Below are positions 12,434 through 20,461 of a DNA stretch of 64,000 nt, one piece after another. Positions within the stretch are counted from its first letter, which is position 1. Every line of letters begins with the position of its first letter. The DNA lies in NCBI GenBank assembly GCA_018969015.1, contig JAGWZE010000017.1, positions 1-64,000 of the forward strand, read 5' to 3'. The DNA is from Alphaproteobacteria bacterium (GTDB taxonomy: Bacteria > Pseudomonadota > Alphaproteobacteria > Caulobacterales > Aquidulcibacteraceae). The notes below the pieces were generated by a model. The model was not told the DNA's origin. It did no database searches and worked only from the letters and a program-made list of their open reading frames with translations. Position numbers and translations under genes: made by a program.

Positions 12434-14830
12434 TCACCGAGGCGTTCGCAGGAAATCGGCAAGGTCGTCCGCGGAGAACGGCTTGTGCAGCACCGCCTCC
12501 CCGTCGAGGCGCGTTTCATCGCCCGTGTGGCCCGTCATGAACACGACGCGCGCCTGCGAATCGAGGCTGCGCAGGTTCGCCGCCAGCGTGGGCCCGTCGC
12601 CGCCCGGCATCACCACGTCCGTCAGCACGAGATCGTAGCGGCCGGGCCGGTAGAGTGCGCGCGCATCCGCGGCGCCGCCCGCCACGTCCACCCGCACGCC
12701 GAGATCCGCAAGCAGCGCCGCGGCGACCGCCCGCACGTCGGGATCGTCGTCGACCAGCAGCACGCTCCCTGGCAGCGGCGCGGCCGCCGGCGACGGCAGC
12801 GGCGCCGGCTCCGGGCTCACACGCGCTCGCGGCAGATACAGCGACGCCTCCAGGCCATCGTCGCGATTTTCGAGCACGAGCGCCCCGCCCGTCTGTCGCG
12901 CGAAGCCGTGCGCCATCGCCAGGCCAAGCCCCGACGCCCGCCCCGGCTCCTTCGTCGTGAAGAACGGCTCCACCGCCCGCTGCAGCACCTCCGCACTCAT
13001 GCCGCCGCCGTGATCGCCCAGCGACACCCGCACACACGGACCGATCCGCTCCGGCGCGCGGTCGGCCGGCACGTTCTCGGCGCGCAGCGTGACGGTCCCG
13101 TGCCCGTTCATCGCATCGCGCGCGTTGGCCGCAAGATTGACGAGCGCCAGATCGAATTGATCCGTGTCCGTCATCGCGGGCCAGAGGTCCGGCGCGACGT
13201 CGACGTTCAGAACGATGTCCGCGCCCAGCGCGCGCTGGACGATGCCGGCGGCATCCGCAAGATGCGCGGTCAAATCCACGGGACGCACTTCGAGGGCGTC
13301 GCGCCGCGCGAACGCCCGCATCTGGCGAACGAGCTGAACGCCCCGCTGCGCCGCAGCGACGCCCTGGCGCGCGAAATCCTTGATCCGCTCGTCCGTCACG
13401 CCGCGCTGGACGAGATTGAAGGCGCCGATCACCGCCGCGAGAAGATTGTTGAAATCGTGCGCAAGACCGCCGGCCAGATGGCCGAGCGCATCGAGGCGAT
13501 GGGCGCGCAGCAGCGCCTCCTGCGTCGCCTCCCGCCGGCGCACCTCGTTCTCGACGCGCGCTGTGAGTTCGGCATTGGCGCGCGCCATGGCGATCCGCGT
13601 GCGCGCATGCTCGGTGGTGTCGCTCGATTGGGCGATGAGAAACGCCACCGCGCCCGTCTCGTCCCGCACGGCCTTGATCGCGCCCGACGCACGCCGCGCC
13701 GGTGCGCCGTCGGCGACGCGGACGCCCACCTCGAACGGCGCCGGCGAGGGCGAAGCCAGCGCCGCGGCGACCGCCTCGCGTATGCGGCGGCGATCGCTCT
13801 CGAATGCGGGCGTCGCCCAGAACGGCGCCTCCCACAACGGCGCGCCGACGATGTCCCCGCGCCCGAGGCCCGCGCGCGCGAGCGTACTCTCCGCCACGTC
13901 GGTGACGATCCCCGCGGGATCAAGCAGCGCCATGAACTGCACCTGCTCGTGGAACACCGCGCGAAACCGCCGCTCGCTGCGGGCGAGCGCAGCCTCGGCG
14001 CGCCGCCGTTCCGTGATGTCGATGATGACGCCGGACATCCGCGGCGGGTCGTTGGGCCCGCTCGTGGGACGCCCGCGGCTCATCACCCAGCGCACTTCGC
14101 CCGAGGGCAGAACGAGACGGTAGTCCTGGCTGTAGCTCGCGCGCAGGCGCACGCAGCGATCGAACTCGGCGCGGACGCGCTCGCGATCCTCCGGGTGCAT
14201 CATCGCGATGAACGCCTCGCGGCTGGGTGTCTGGTTGTCGGGCGCCGCGCGCCAGGTCGTGTGCATGACGGCGCCCGTCGCCGCGTTCCAGTCCCACACG
14301 ATCATGTCCGCCGCGCCCGCCGCGAAGCTCAAACGCTCGGCCGCGTCGCGCGCGCCGCTTTCACTGCGGGCGGCGGCGGCGTGCAGGGCGGCGCGCTCGA
14401 TTGCCCCGCCGATCGCGGCGGCGAAGATGCAGGTGAGCCGTTCGTCGTCTTCGGGCGCCGGGCGCGCGGCGGACGCCGCCAGCGCCAGCACCCAGCACGT
14501 CGCATCCTCCGCGTGGCAGGGCGCCGCGAACGCTTCGCCGCCATCGTCAACCGGACCGTCGCGCGCGTGCGCCCGCTGCGCCAGCGCGATCAGGGCCGTA
14601 TGATCGGCGGTCTGCGCGCCATCCTCGAACGTCGCGGACACGTGCGTCGTCTCGCGCCCGACGCACACCAGGGCGCCTGCGCAAAAGCCGGCGTCGCGGG
14701 CAAAGGGCGCGAGCGCCGCCAGCGCCGAATCTCCGTCAGCTTCGGCGCGCAGACGCGCCAAGGCGCCGTCGATTAGCTCGACGACGCTGACGCCTTCCGA
14801 AGCGCGCCGGATACCGGTCGCGTACGTCAT
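12434..14830 (-). CDS. Hybrid sensor histidine kinase with PAS domains and receiver
   Basis: 798 residues, cytoplasmic (no membrane segment seen). Order: GAF-like N-terminal region (about 30-150), PAS with C-terminal motif (about 168-280; MMHPEDR and DITERRRAEA), second PAS (about 285-410), HisKA with phospho-acceptor His458 in GGLAHDFNN, HATPase (about 500-650), and a C-terminal receiver (about 680-798) with acidic pocket VDDDP, phospho-acceptor Asp in LTDVVMPGGDG and the conserved Lys in LHKPF. An in-frame GTG at 14866 also exists, but it sits inside the predicted EcfG promoter. The ATG at 14830, with GGAGGG 11 nt upstream, is therefore preferred. It has no adjacent DNA-binding partner: the gene downstream in its direction faces it tail to tail. 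The signal sensed is unknown. Confidence 0.9.
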   Translation of the reverse strand: MTYATGIRRASEGVSVVELIDGALARLRAEADGDSALAALAPFARDAGFCAGALVCVGRETTHVSATFEDGAQTADHTALIALAQRAHARDGPVDDGGEAFAAPCHAEDATCWVLALAASAARPAPEDDERLTCIFAAAIGGAIERAALHAAAARSESGARDAAERLSFAAGAADMIVWDWNAATGAVMHTTWRAAPDNQTPSREAFIAMMHPEDRERVRAEFDRCVRLRASYSQDYRLVLPSGEVRWVMSRGRPTSGPNDPPRMSGVIIDITERRRAEAALARSERRFRAVFHEQVQFMALLDPAGIVTDVAESTLARAGLGRGDIVGAPLWEAPFWATPAFESDRRRIREAVAAALASPSPAPFEVGVRVADGAPARRASGAIKAVRDETGAVAFLIAQSSDTTEHARTRIAMARANAELTARVENEVRRREATQEALLRAHRLDALGHLAGGLAHDFNNLLAAVIGAFNLVQRGVTDERIKDFARQGVAAAQRGVQLVRQMRAFARRDALEVRPVDLTAHLADAAGIVQRALGADIVLNVDVAPDLWPAMTDTDQFDLALVNLAANARDAMNGHGTVTLRAENVPADRAPERIGPCVRVSLGDHGGGMSAEVLQRAVEPFFTTKEPGRASGLGLAMAHGFARQTGGALVLENRDDGLEASLYLPRARVSPEPAPLPSPAAAPLPGSVLLVDDDPDVRAVAAALLADLGVRVDVAGGAADARALYRPGRYDLVLTDVVMPGGDGPTLAANLRSLDSQARVVFMTGHTGDETRLDGEAVLHKPFSADDLADFLRTPR

Positions 14831-14858
14831 CGCAGGCCACGCCCTCCACGACGCGCCT

Positions 14859-14883
14859 AACGTCACCGCTCAAGCCCGGTTCC
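14859..14883 (-). promoter_or_regulatory. EcfG (general stress sigma) promoter of the hybrid kinase
   Basis: On the minus strand GGAAC (14883-14879) is followed after exactly 16 bases by CGTT (14862-14859), the full consensus of the alphaproteobacterial general-stress sigma factor EcfG/SigT. Transcription would start near 14852, about 20 bases before the chosen ATG. The match is to a published consensus; promoter activity is inferred. Confidence 0.65.
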
Positions 14884-14937
14884 GGAAAAAGCTTGTTCAG
14901 CAGCGTGTTGCAACGCCGCGGCGGCGCCGTTTGCCCC

Positions 14938-16485
14938 TCAAAGCGGCAGCGTGATCCGTACGCGTGCGCCGCCGCCCGGCGCATCGTCGATCGCGACCGC
15001 GCCGCCATGCGCGCGCACGACCGAGCGCACCACCGCAAGCCCGAGCCCAGCTCCCGAAGCCTTGTCCGGCGCCAGGCGGACGAACGGCTCGAACACGTCC
15101 CCGCGCCGCTCCGCAGGTATTCCGGGTCCGGAGTCTTTCACCTCGATCTCGACAGAGCCGCCCGCCACGCCGACACGCACCTGCGCCTCGCCGCCATAGC
15201 GAACCGCGTTGTCGACGAGATTGGCGACCATGCGCTTCAGCCCGAGCGGCTGGCCCGTCATGACGACCCGATCTTCGCCCTCGTAGCGCACCGGCTCGCC
15301 CGCGGCCGCGTGATCATCGACGACGCTTTGAACGAGCGCCGCGACGTCGAGGCGCACGCGCGCATCGCGGGCGGGATCGTCGCGCGCGAACGCAATGAAG
15401 GAGGCGACGAGCGCATCGATTTCCTCGGCGTCGCGCGCGAGGGCGTCGCGCACGGCGGGTTCGGCAGCTTCGGCGGTGAGCCGCATCCGCATCAACGGCG
15501 TGCGCAGATCGTGCGCGACGGCGGCGAGCATTTCCGTGCGGTCCGCGACGAGGCTGCGCAGGCGATCCTGCATCGCGTTCACCGCGCGCGCCGCGACGCG
15601 CAGTTCCTTCGGCCCCTTCTCCGGCACCGGCTCGCCGCGCGGATCGACGCCCACGCGCTGCGCCGCATCCGCAAAGCGCCGGATCGGCGCGGCGAGGCGC
15701 GCGGCGAACACGAGCCCGAGCGCGAGCGCGATGGCGAACGCGCCGCCCACCGCGACGACCGCCGTCACGAGCCAGGCCAGATCGTCCGCGGTGCGCCGTT
15801 GCCGCAACACGAGCCAGCGCCCGTCCGGCAACTGCGCGCTGACGACGAAGCGCGCAAAGAACACCACGCCTTTCGCCGGCGCCTCGAAGCGCGGCGGCGG
15901 CGGCGGTTCAGGCGGGGCCGGCGCCGCGGGCGGCGCGGACGCGCCCGTCGTGCCGAGCGCCTCGAGCACGGCGCGCACCTCGGGGGACTGCGGCGCGAGG
16001 CTGCGCAGCGTGTCGGGCGGCGGCGGCGGCGGCGATCCGTGCGGCGCCCCCGGCGCCAGTCCCGGCGGGCCGCCATGGGTGCGCACGCTCAGCTGCCGCA
16101 CCTCGCGATAGATCACGACGTCCGCTGGCGGCCGCTCGAAGGAGATCGCGACGCCATCGCGCGGCGCGCCCAGGCGTGCGGCGAGCAGCGCTTCGAAATC
16201 GCGCGTGAACGGCGGCCGCGGCCCCGCCGCGCGCGGCGGGCTGTCCTCGATGCGGAAATCGCCGAGATCCGAACGCGGCAGCGGCTTGCCCGCTTTCGCC
16301 GCCGCGAACCCGCGCTCGAACGTGTCGAACACGACGCGATGCGGCGCGACGCCCGGCGGGCGCGGCGGCAGCCCCATGATCACGCCGACATTCACCACAT
16401 AAGTGACGAGCAGCGCCGCCGCGATCAGCAGCGCCACGTGCGCCGCGATCGGCAGGCCCTGCGCAAAAGGCCGCGGCGGCTTCAT
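14938..16485 (-). CDS. Membrane sensor histidine kinase of a two-component system
   Basis: 515 residues: TM1 (12-38), a periplasmic sensor region (about 40-235), TM2 (237-260), HAMP (258-312), HisKA with His325 in AAVAHDLRTPL, and HATPase (about 410-515, with NLVDNAVRYGG, DSGPGIP and GAGLGLA motifs). The periplasmic region is unusual: it contains two proline-rich tracts (residues 151-157 and 184-199). The start is the ATG whose first bases overlap the stop of the response regulator gene upstream (4-nt ATGA overlap), so the two are co-translated. The EF-hand protein divergent to the pair, itself proline-rich and periplasmic, is the likely target or partner (inference). The frame stays open further upstream, but that part is inside the regulator gene and low-complexity Arg-rich, so it is rejected. 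Confidence 0.9.
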   Translation of the reverse strand: MKPPRPFAQGLPIAAHVALLIAAALLVTYVVNVGVIMGLPPRPPGVAPHRVVFDTFERGFAAAKAGKPLPRSDLGDFRIEDSPPRAAGPRPPFTRDFEALLAARLGAPRDGVAISFERPPADVVIYREVRQLSVRTHGGPPGLAPGAPHGSPPPPPPDTLRSLAPQSPEVRAVLEALGTTGASAPPAAPAPPEPPPPPRFEAPAKGVVFFARFVVSAQLPDGRWLVLRQRRTADDLAWLVTAVVAVGGAFAIALALGLVFAARLAAPIRRFADAAQRVGVDPRGEPVPEKGPKELRVAARAVNAMQDRLRSLVADRTEMLAAVAHDLRTPLMRMRLTAEAAEPAVRDALARDAEEIDALVASFIAFARDDPARDARVRLDVAALVQSVVDDHAAAGEPVRYEGEDRVVMTGQPLGLKRMVANLVDNAVRYGGEAQVRVGVAGGSVEIEVKDSGPGIPAERRGDVFEPFVRLAPDKASGAGLGLAVVRSVVRAHGGAVAIDDAPGGGARVRITLPL

Positions 16486-17213
16486 CCGCGTTTCGGGCGC
16501 ACGGCGAACACGTAGCCCTCGCCCCGCACCGTGCGGATGAGCTCGCCCGCGCCCGGCCGATCGAGCTTGCGGCGCAGCCGGCTCACCTGCACGTCGACCG
16601 CGCGATCGAACGCGTCGGTATCGGAGGAGAACGCGAAATCGAGCAGCTGGTCGCGCGTCAGCACGCGCTCGGGCCGCTCGACGAAGGCGCGCAGAAGGCG
16701 GAACTCGCCGCCCGACAACGCGACGAGCACGCCGTCCGGATCGAGCAGTTCGCGGCGCGCGCAATCAAGCTTGAAGCCCGCGAACCGGTACACGTCGCCG
16801 CGCCCGCGGACGGAGTCGTCGTCCTTCACGCGCCGCAGCACCGCCCGCGCGCGCGCCACGAGCTCGCGCGGGTTGCACGGCTTGGAGAGATAGTCGTCGG
16901 CGCCGACCTCGAGCCCCACGATGCGGTCCGCGTCGTCGCCGAGCGCGGAGAGCACGATGATCGGCGGCCGGCCCTGCGCGGCGAGCCGGCGGCAGGCAGA
17001 AAGGCCGTCCTCGCCCGGCATCATCAGGTCGAGCACGATCAAGTCGGCGCCGCTCTGCTCGAGCTTGCGGTCCATGTCGGCGGCGTCGGACGCGGTTTCG
17101 GCCTCGAAGCCCGAGCGGACGAACACCTGCTGCAGCCCTTGCCGGATGGCGGGATCGTCGTCGACGATCAGGACGCGGGGGCGGTCAGGCGAAGGCGACG
17201 TCATGGCAACCAT
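16482..17213 (-). CDS. OmpR-family response regulator
   Basis: 243 residues: receiver domain (about 12-125) with acidic pair VDDDP, phospho-acceptor Asp62 in LIVLDLMMPGEDG and conserved Lys in LSKPCNP, then a winged-helix Trans_reg_C domain (about 145-240) ending ELIRTVRGEGYVFA. It is the DNA-binding partner of the kinase immediately downstream. Two starts are possible: the ATG at 17213, with no spaced ribosome-binding site, or the ATG at 17204, with a G-rich stretch at better spacing. The protein differs by only three residues. Its promoter must lie in the 141-base gap shared with the divergent EF-hand gene, where an 18-bp perfect palindrome is a candidate binding site. Confidence 0.93.
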   Translation of the reverse strand: MVAMTSPSPDRPRVLIVDDDPAIRQGLQQVFVRSGFEAETASDAADMDRKLEQSGADLIVLDLMMPGEDGLSACRRLAAQGRPPIIVLSALGDDADRIVGLEVGADDYLSKPCNPRELVARARAVLRRVKDDDSVRGRGDVYRFAGFKLDCARRELLDPDGVLVALSGGEFRLLRAFVERPERVLTRDQLLDFAFSSDTDAFDRAVDVQVSRLRRKLDRPGAGELIRTVRGEGYVFAVRPKRG

Positions 17214-17225
17214 CCCCGCTCTCTG

Positions 17226-17243
17226 CCGGAAAAGCTTTTCCGG
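17226..17243. promoter_or_regulatory. 18-bp perfect palindrome between divergent TCS and EF-hand genes
   Basis: CCGGAAAAGCTTTTCCGG is perfectly self-complementary. It lies 13 bases before the response regulator start, in the 141-bp gap shared with the divergent EF-hand gene. No gene ends here, so it is not a terminator. It may be a dimeric regulator site, possibly for autoregulation. Confidence 0.5.
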
Positions 17244-17354
17244 GATGTTTCAGGTCCGTCACGAACGGTTGCAAACCCGGCGTATCCGCGCAACGGCGCC
17301 GCGTTTGGTTAAGGCTGCGGCGGGCGCGAGGACACCCGCCGCATGGAGGATCTC

Positions 17355-17948
17355 ATGACCAGAATGAAGCATGTCGGTGTGGCCCTCGTCGCGCTCCTGG
17401 GAGCGAGCGGGGTCGCCTCGGCGCAACCGGCCGCCCCCGGCCGGCCCGAGCCGCCGCCGCGCCCGCCGGCGGTCGACACCAACAAGGACGGCGTCGTCAC
17501 CCGCGCGGAGGCCGGCGCCGCCGCCGACGCCCTGTTCGCCAGGCTCGACGAGAATGGCGACGGCGCCCTGACGCCAACCGACAAACCGTCGCGCGGCGGG
17601 GACCGCGTGTTCGAGCGCCGGTTCGAAACCAAGGACGGCCGGGAAATCCGGATCGAGCGGCGCGAGTTTCGCGGACCGGGCGGGCCCGATGGCCCGGGTG
17701 GTCACGGCGGCCCGGGCGGACCGCCCCGCCCGCCGCATCCGCCGATGGGTCTGCTCGTCTTCGCCTCGATGGAGGAGGCCGACGCCAATGGCGACGGCAA
17801 GGTTTCGAAGGACGAGTTCCGCGCCATGCAGCTGCGCTTCTTCGACGCCGCCGACGTGAACGGTGACGGCAAAATCAAGGCGCCGCCCATGCCGCCCGAA
17901 CCGCCGGAGCCGCCCGAGCCTCCGGCGCCGCCGCCTCCGCCGCGCTAG
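17355..17948 (+). CDS. Secreted EF-hand calcium-binding protein
   Basis: 197 residues with a signal peptide (MTRMKHVGVALVALLGASGVASA-Q, cleavage near residue 24) and four EF-hand loops in two pairs: DTNKDGVVTRAE (41-52), DENGDGALTPTD (65-76), DANGDGKVSKDE (143-154) and DVNGDGKIKAPP (167-178). The last lacks the acidic residue at position 12 and may bind weakly. The pairs are separated by a Gly/Pro-rich linker (107-130), and the protein ends in a PPEPPEPP-type tail. The start is the ATG at 17355, with GGAGGA 4 bases upstream. It is transcribed divergently from a two-component system. By analogy with Ca-responsive systems such as CarRS and its EF-hand partners in Pseudomonas, it may be regulated by or report to that system; this is inference. 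Confidence 0.88.
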   Translation: MTRMKHVGVALVALLGASGVASAQPAAPGRPEPPPRPPAVDTNKDGVVTRAEAGAAADALFARLDENGDGALTPTDKPSRGGDRVFERRFETKDGREIRIERREFRGPGGPDGPGGHGGPGGPPRPPHPPMGLLVFASMEEADANGDGKVSKDEFRAMQLRFFDAADVNGDGKIKAPPMPPEPPEPPEPPAPPPPPR

Positions 17949-17969
17949 GCCACGCCGTGCGGCGCCGCG

Positions 17970-18518
17970 CTACTCCGCCGCGGCCCGCACAACCGACGCC
18001 CGCCGCCGCCAGATCGGCGGCGCGGCGTCGGCGGCCGGTTGATAGACCACCGAGAAGCGCCGCAGCGCCGCAGCGACGGCCTCCTGCGGCGCACGGTCTT
18101 TCACCGCGAACGAGGAGAAGCCGCAGCGGATCATGAACGCGAGCTGGTCGCGCAGCACGTCGCCTTCGGCCCGCACGTCGCCCTGGTAGCCGAAGCGCTC
18201 GCGCAGGAGCCGCGCCGTCGTGTAGCCGCGGCCGTCACGGAATTTCGGGAACGTCACGACGATCAGCGCGAGCCTGGCCAGGTGCGGCGCGAGCGCCTCC
18301 ACCTTGTCCGCCGGCGCGATGCGAACGCCGAGCCGCGCGGCGCGCAGCGTGGCGCCTTCAGCCAGAAAGCGGGCGTAGGACACCACGGCCGCCTGATCCT
18401 CCGGAACCGGCGCATCGTCGGCGACGTCGATCCAGGCGGCGTCTGCCGGCGCGCCATCGGCGCGCAGCAGCAACACGGGCAAGGCAGGCGCCGGCGCGAC
18501 GGGGCTAGACGGACGCAT
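17970..18518 (-). CDS. DUF934 protein of the sulfite reduction operon
   Basis: 182 residues, matching the DUF934 family that accompanies cysI/cysH in alpha- and betaproteobacteria, as judged from the C-terminal half (VTFPKFRDGRGYTTARLLRERFGYQGDVRA-type segment followed by DQLAFMIRCGF). Its role in sulfite reduction is unproven. The start is the ATG at 18518 with GAGGAGG 6 bases upstream; it overlaps the last 14 bases of cysI, so translation is coupled. The frame is open further upstream only inside cysI. In many relatives cysH lies between cysI and this gene; here it is absent. Confidence 0.88.
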   Translation of the reverse strand: MRPSSPVAPAPALPVLLLRADGAPADAAWIDVADDAPVPEDQAAVVSYARFLAEGATLRAARLGVRIAPADKVEALAPHLARLALIVVTFPKFRDGRGYTTARLLRERFGYQGDVRAEGDVLRDQLAFMIRCGFSSFAVKDRAPQEAVAAALRRFSVVYQPAADAAPPIWRRRASVVRAAAE

Positions 18519-20163
18519 AGAGAGCCTCCTCGAAGGGCTGGGCGCCGACGCGCTCGAAGGCGTCGATGAAGCGTTCGCGCTCGTCGAGCCGAAGCGACAG
18601 ATAGCGTTCGACCACGCGGGCGATGGCGTCCGGGATCGCCTCGCCGGGCAGGCCGCGGCCGGTGATCTCGCCCAGGCGCGCGCGCTCGTCGGCGCGGCCG
18701 CCGAGCAGGATCTGGTAGAATTCCTCACCCTTCTTGTCGACGCCGAGAATCCCGATGTGGCCGACATGGTGATGGCCGCACGCGTTGATGCAGCCCGAGA
18801 TCTTGATCTTCAGCTCGCCGATCTTCTCCTGCGCGTCGAGATCGGCGAACGTCTCGGCGATCGCTTGCGCCACCGAGATCGAACGCGCGTTCGCGAGGTC
18901 GCAATAGTCGAGGCCCGGACAGGCGATGATGTCCGATATCAGCCCGACATTCGGCGTCGCGAGGCCGGCGGCGTCGAGCGCCTTCCAGACCTCGAACAAC
19001 TGATCCTGCTCGACGTGCGGCAGCACCAGGTTCTGCTCGTGCGTGACGCGGATCTCGTCGAACGAGTAGGCGCGCGCAAGCGCGGCCGCCGCATCCATCT
19101 GGTCGGCCGTGGCGTCCCCCGGCGGCTGGCCGATCGGCTTCAGCGACACGGTGACGATCGCATAGCCCGGCGCCTTGTGCGGATGCACGTTGGTACGCGT
19201 CCAGCGCGCGAACCGCTTGTGGTCGGCCTTGGCCTGCTCGAACGCCGCGCTGCGCGCCGGCAGCGTCTTGAACGGCGGCGGCGCGAAATAGGCTCGGATG
19301 CGCGCGACCTCTTCCGCGGGCACCGTCAGCGCGCCGTCCTTCAGGTGCGCCCACTCCTCGTCCACTTCCTTGCGGAACTGCGCGATGCCGAGCGCCGAGA
19401 CGAGAATCTTGATGCGCGCCTTGTACATGTTGTCGCGGCGTCCGTAGCGGTTGTAGACGCGCAGGATCGCCTCGAGATAGCTGAGCAGATGCTCCGCCGG
19501 CAGATCATCATGGATCGCCGGCGCGACGAACGGCGTGCGCCCCTGCCCGCCGCCGACATAGACAACGAACCGCGCCGATCCGTCCGCGCCGCGCCTGATG
19601 TGCAGGCCGACATCATGAACCTGCACCGCCGCGCGATCCTCCGGCGCGCCCGCGACCGCAATCTTGAACTTGCGCGGCAGGAAGCTGAACTCCGGATGGA
19701 ACGTGGACCACTGGCGGATGATCTCCGACCACACGCGCGGATCGTCGACTTCGTCGGCGACGGCGGCGGCGAAATGATCGGCCGTGACGTTGCGGATGCA
19801 GTTCCCCGACGTCTGGATGGCGTGCATCTCGACTTCGGCGAGCTCTTCCAGAATGCGCGGCACGTCGCCCAGCTTCGGCCAGTTGAACTGGATGTTCTGG
19901 CGCGTGGTGAAGTGCCCGTAGCCGCGATCATAGACGCGCGCGATCCGGGCCAGCCGCTCGAGCTGGCGCGAGGAGAGCACGCCGTACGGAATGGCCACGC
20001 GCAGCATGTAGGCGTGCAGCTGCAGATACAGCCCGTTCATCAGCCGCAACGGCTTGAACTGGTCTTCCGTCAGCTCGCCGCGCAGGCGCCGCTCCACCTG
20101 ATCGCGGAACTCGGCCACGCGCTCGCGCACGATGGCGGCGTCGAATTCGTCGTAACGATACAT
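18505..20163 (-). CDS. cysI: Assimilatory sulfite reductase hemoprotein (nitrite/sulfite reductase family)
   Basis: 552 residues with the duplicated ferredoxin-like half domain and 4Fe-4S/siroheme domain architecture. The cluster ligands are visible as CPGLDYC (C-x5-C) and GCINACG (C-x3-C) in the C-terminal third, and the first siroheme-side motif as TSGNCIRN. It reduces sulfite to sulfide with six electrons in the cytoplasm. A nitrite reductase reading is possible from sequence family alone, but the neighbours (cysG siroheme synthase, DUF2849, DUF934) argue for sulfite. Ten bases separate it from the DUF2849 stop; DUF934 overlaps its 3' end. Confidence 0.92.
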   Translation of the reverse strand: MYRYDEFDAAIVRERVAEFRDQVERRLRGELTEDQFKPLRLMNGLYLQLHAYMLRVAIPYGVLSSRQLERLARIARVYDRGYGHFTTRQNIQFNWPKLGDVPRILEELAEVEMHAIQTSGNCIRNVTADHFAAAVADEVDDPRVWSEIIRQWSTFHPEFSFLPRKFKIAVAGAPEDRAAVQVHDVGLHIRRGADGSARFVVYVGGGQGRTPFVAPAIHDDLPAEHLLSYLEAILRVYNRYGRRDNMYKARIKILVSALGIAQFRKEVDEEWAHLKDGALTVPAEEVARIRAYFAPPPFKTLPARSAAFEQAKADHKRFARWTRTNVHPHKAPGYAIVTVSLKPIGQPPGDATADQMDAAAALARAYSFDEIRVTHEQNLVLPHVEQDQLFEVWKALDAAGLATPNVGLISDIIACPGLDYCDLANARSISVAQAIAETFADLDAQEKIGELKIKISGCINACGHHHVGHIGILGVDKKGEEFYQILLGGRADERARLGEITGRGLPGEAIPDAIARVVERYLSLRLDERERFIDAFERVGAQPFEEALYASV

Positions 20164-20173
20164 CCGCGCTCCC

Positions 20174-20461
20174 TCAGGCCCGAACCGGCGTCTTGAACCC
20201 GGCGCGGAACTCCGTCTGCACCGTTGGTCCGTTGGCGCGGATCGTTTCGCGTGATTTCACGCGCTTGTCGGGCGTTCCCGGGCCGGACATGTCCAGAAGA
20301 TAGGGGCCGACGACGACCGTTTCAGCGGCGAGCGCCTGCTGCAGCAGCCCGTCGGCCTCCGCGCCCAGCAGCGCGGCGGCGGAGATGTCCGTCGTCCAGC
20401 CGGCGCCGTCCCAGTACACGACGGCCCCGTCATCGAGGCGATTTGCGGTGAGCGTCTTCAC
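20174..20461 (-). CDS. DUF2849 protein between cysG and cysI
   Basis: A 95-residue protein beginning with GTG (VKTLTANRLDDGAVVYWDG), matching the small DUF2849 family that occurs almost only next to sulfite reductase genes in alphaproteobacteria. No catalytic motif is seen. The GTG start overlaps the cysG stop by 4 bases (GTGA), so it is translationally coupled. An upstream-open frame through cysG is a shadow. Confidence 0.87.
   Translation of the reverse strand: MKTLTANRLDDGAVVYWDGAGWTTDISAAALLGAEADGLLQQALAAETVVVGPYLLDMSGPGTPDKRVKSRETIRANGPTVQTEFRAGFKTPVRA

Noticed and set aside
12485-14776. A 763-codon plus-strand frame opposite the hybrid kinase
   Set aside because: Arg-rich shadow without motifs; the kinase reading has all expected domains.
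16486-16764. N-terminal extension of the membrane histidine kinase
   Set aside because: It lies inside the response regulator gene and is Arg-rich; the ATG at 16485 overlaps the regulator stop and directly precedes TM1.
17226-17243. Terminator reading of the palindrome
   Set aside because: No gene ends there, and the T run is within the stem rather than after it.
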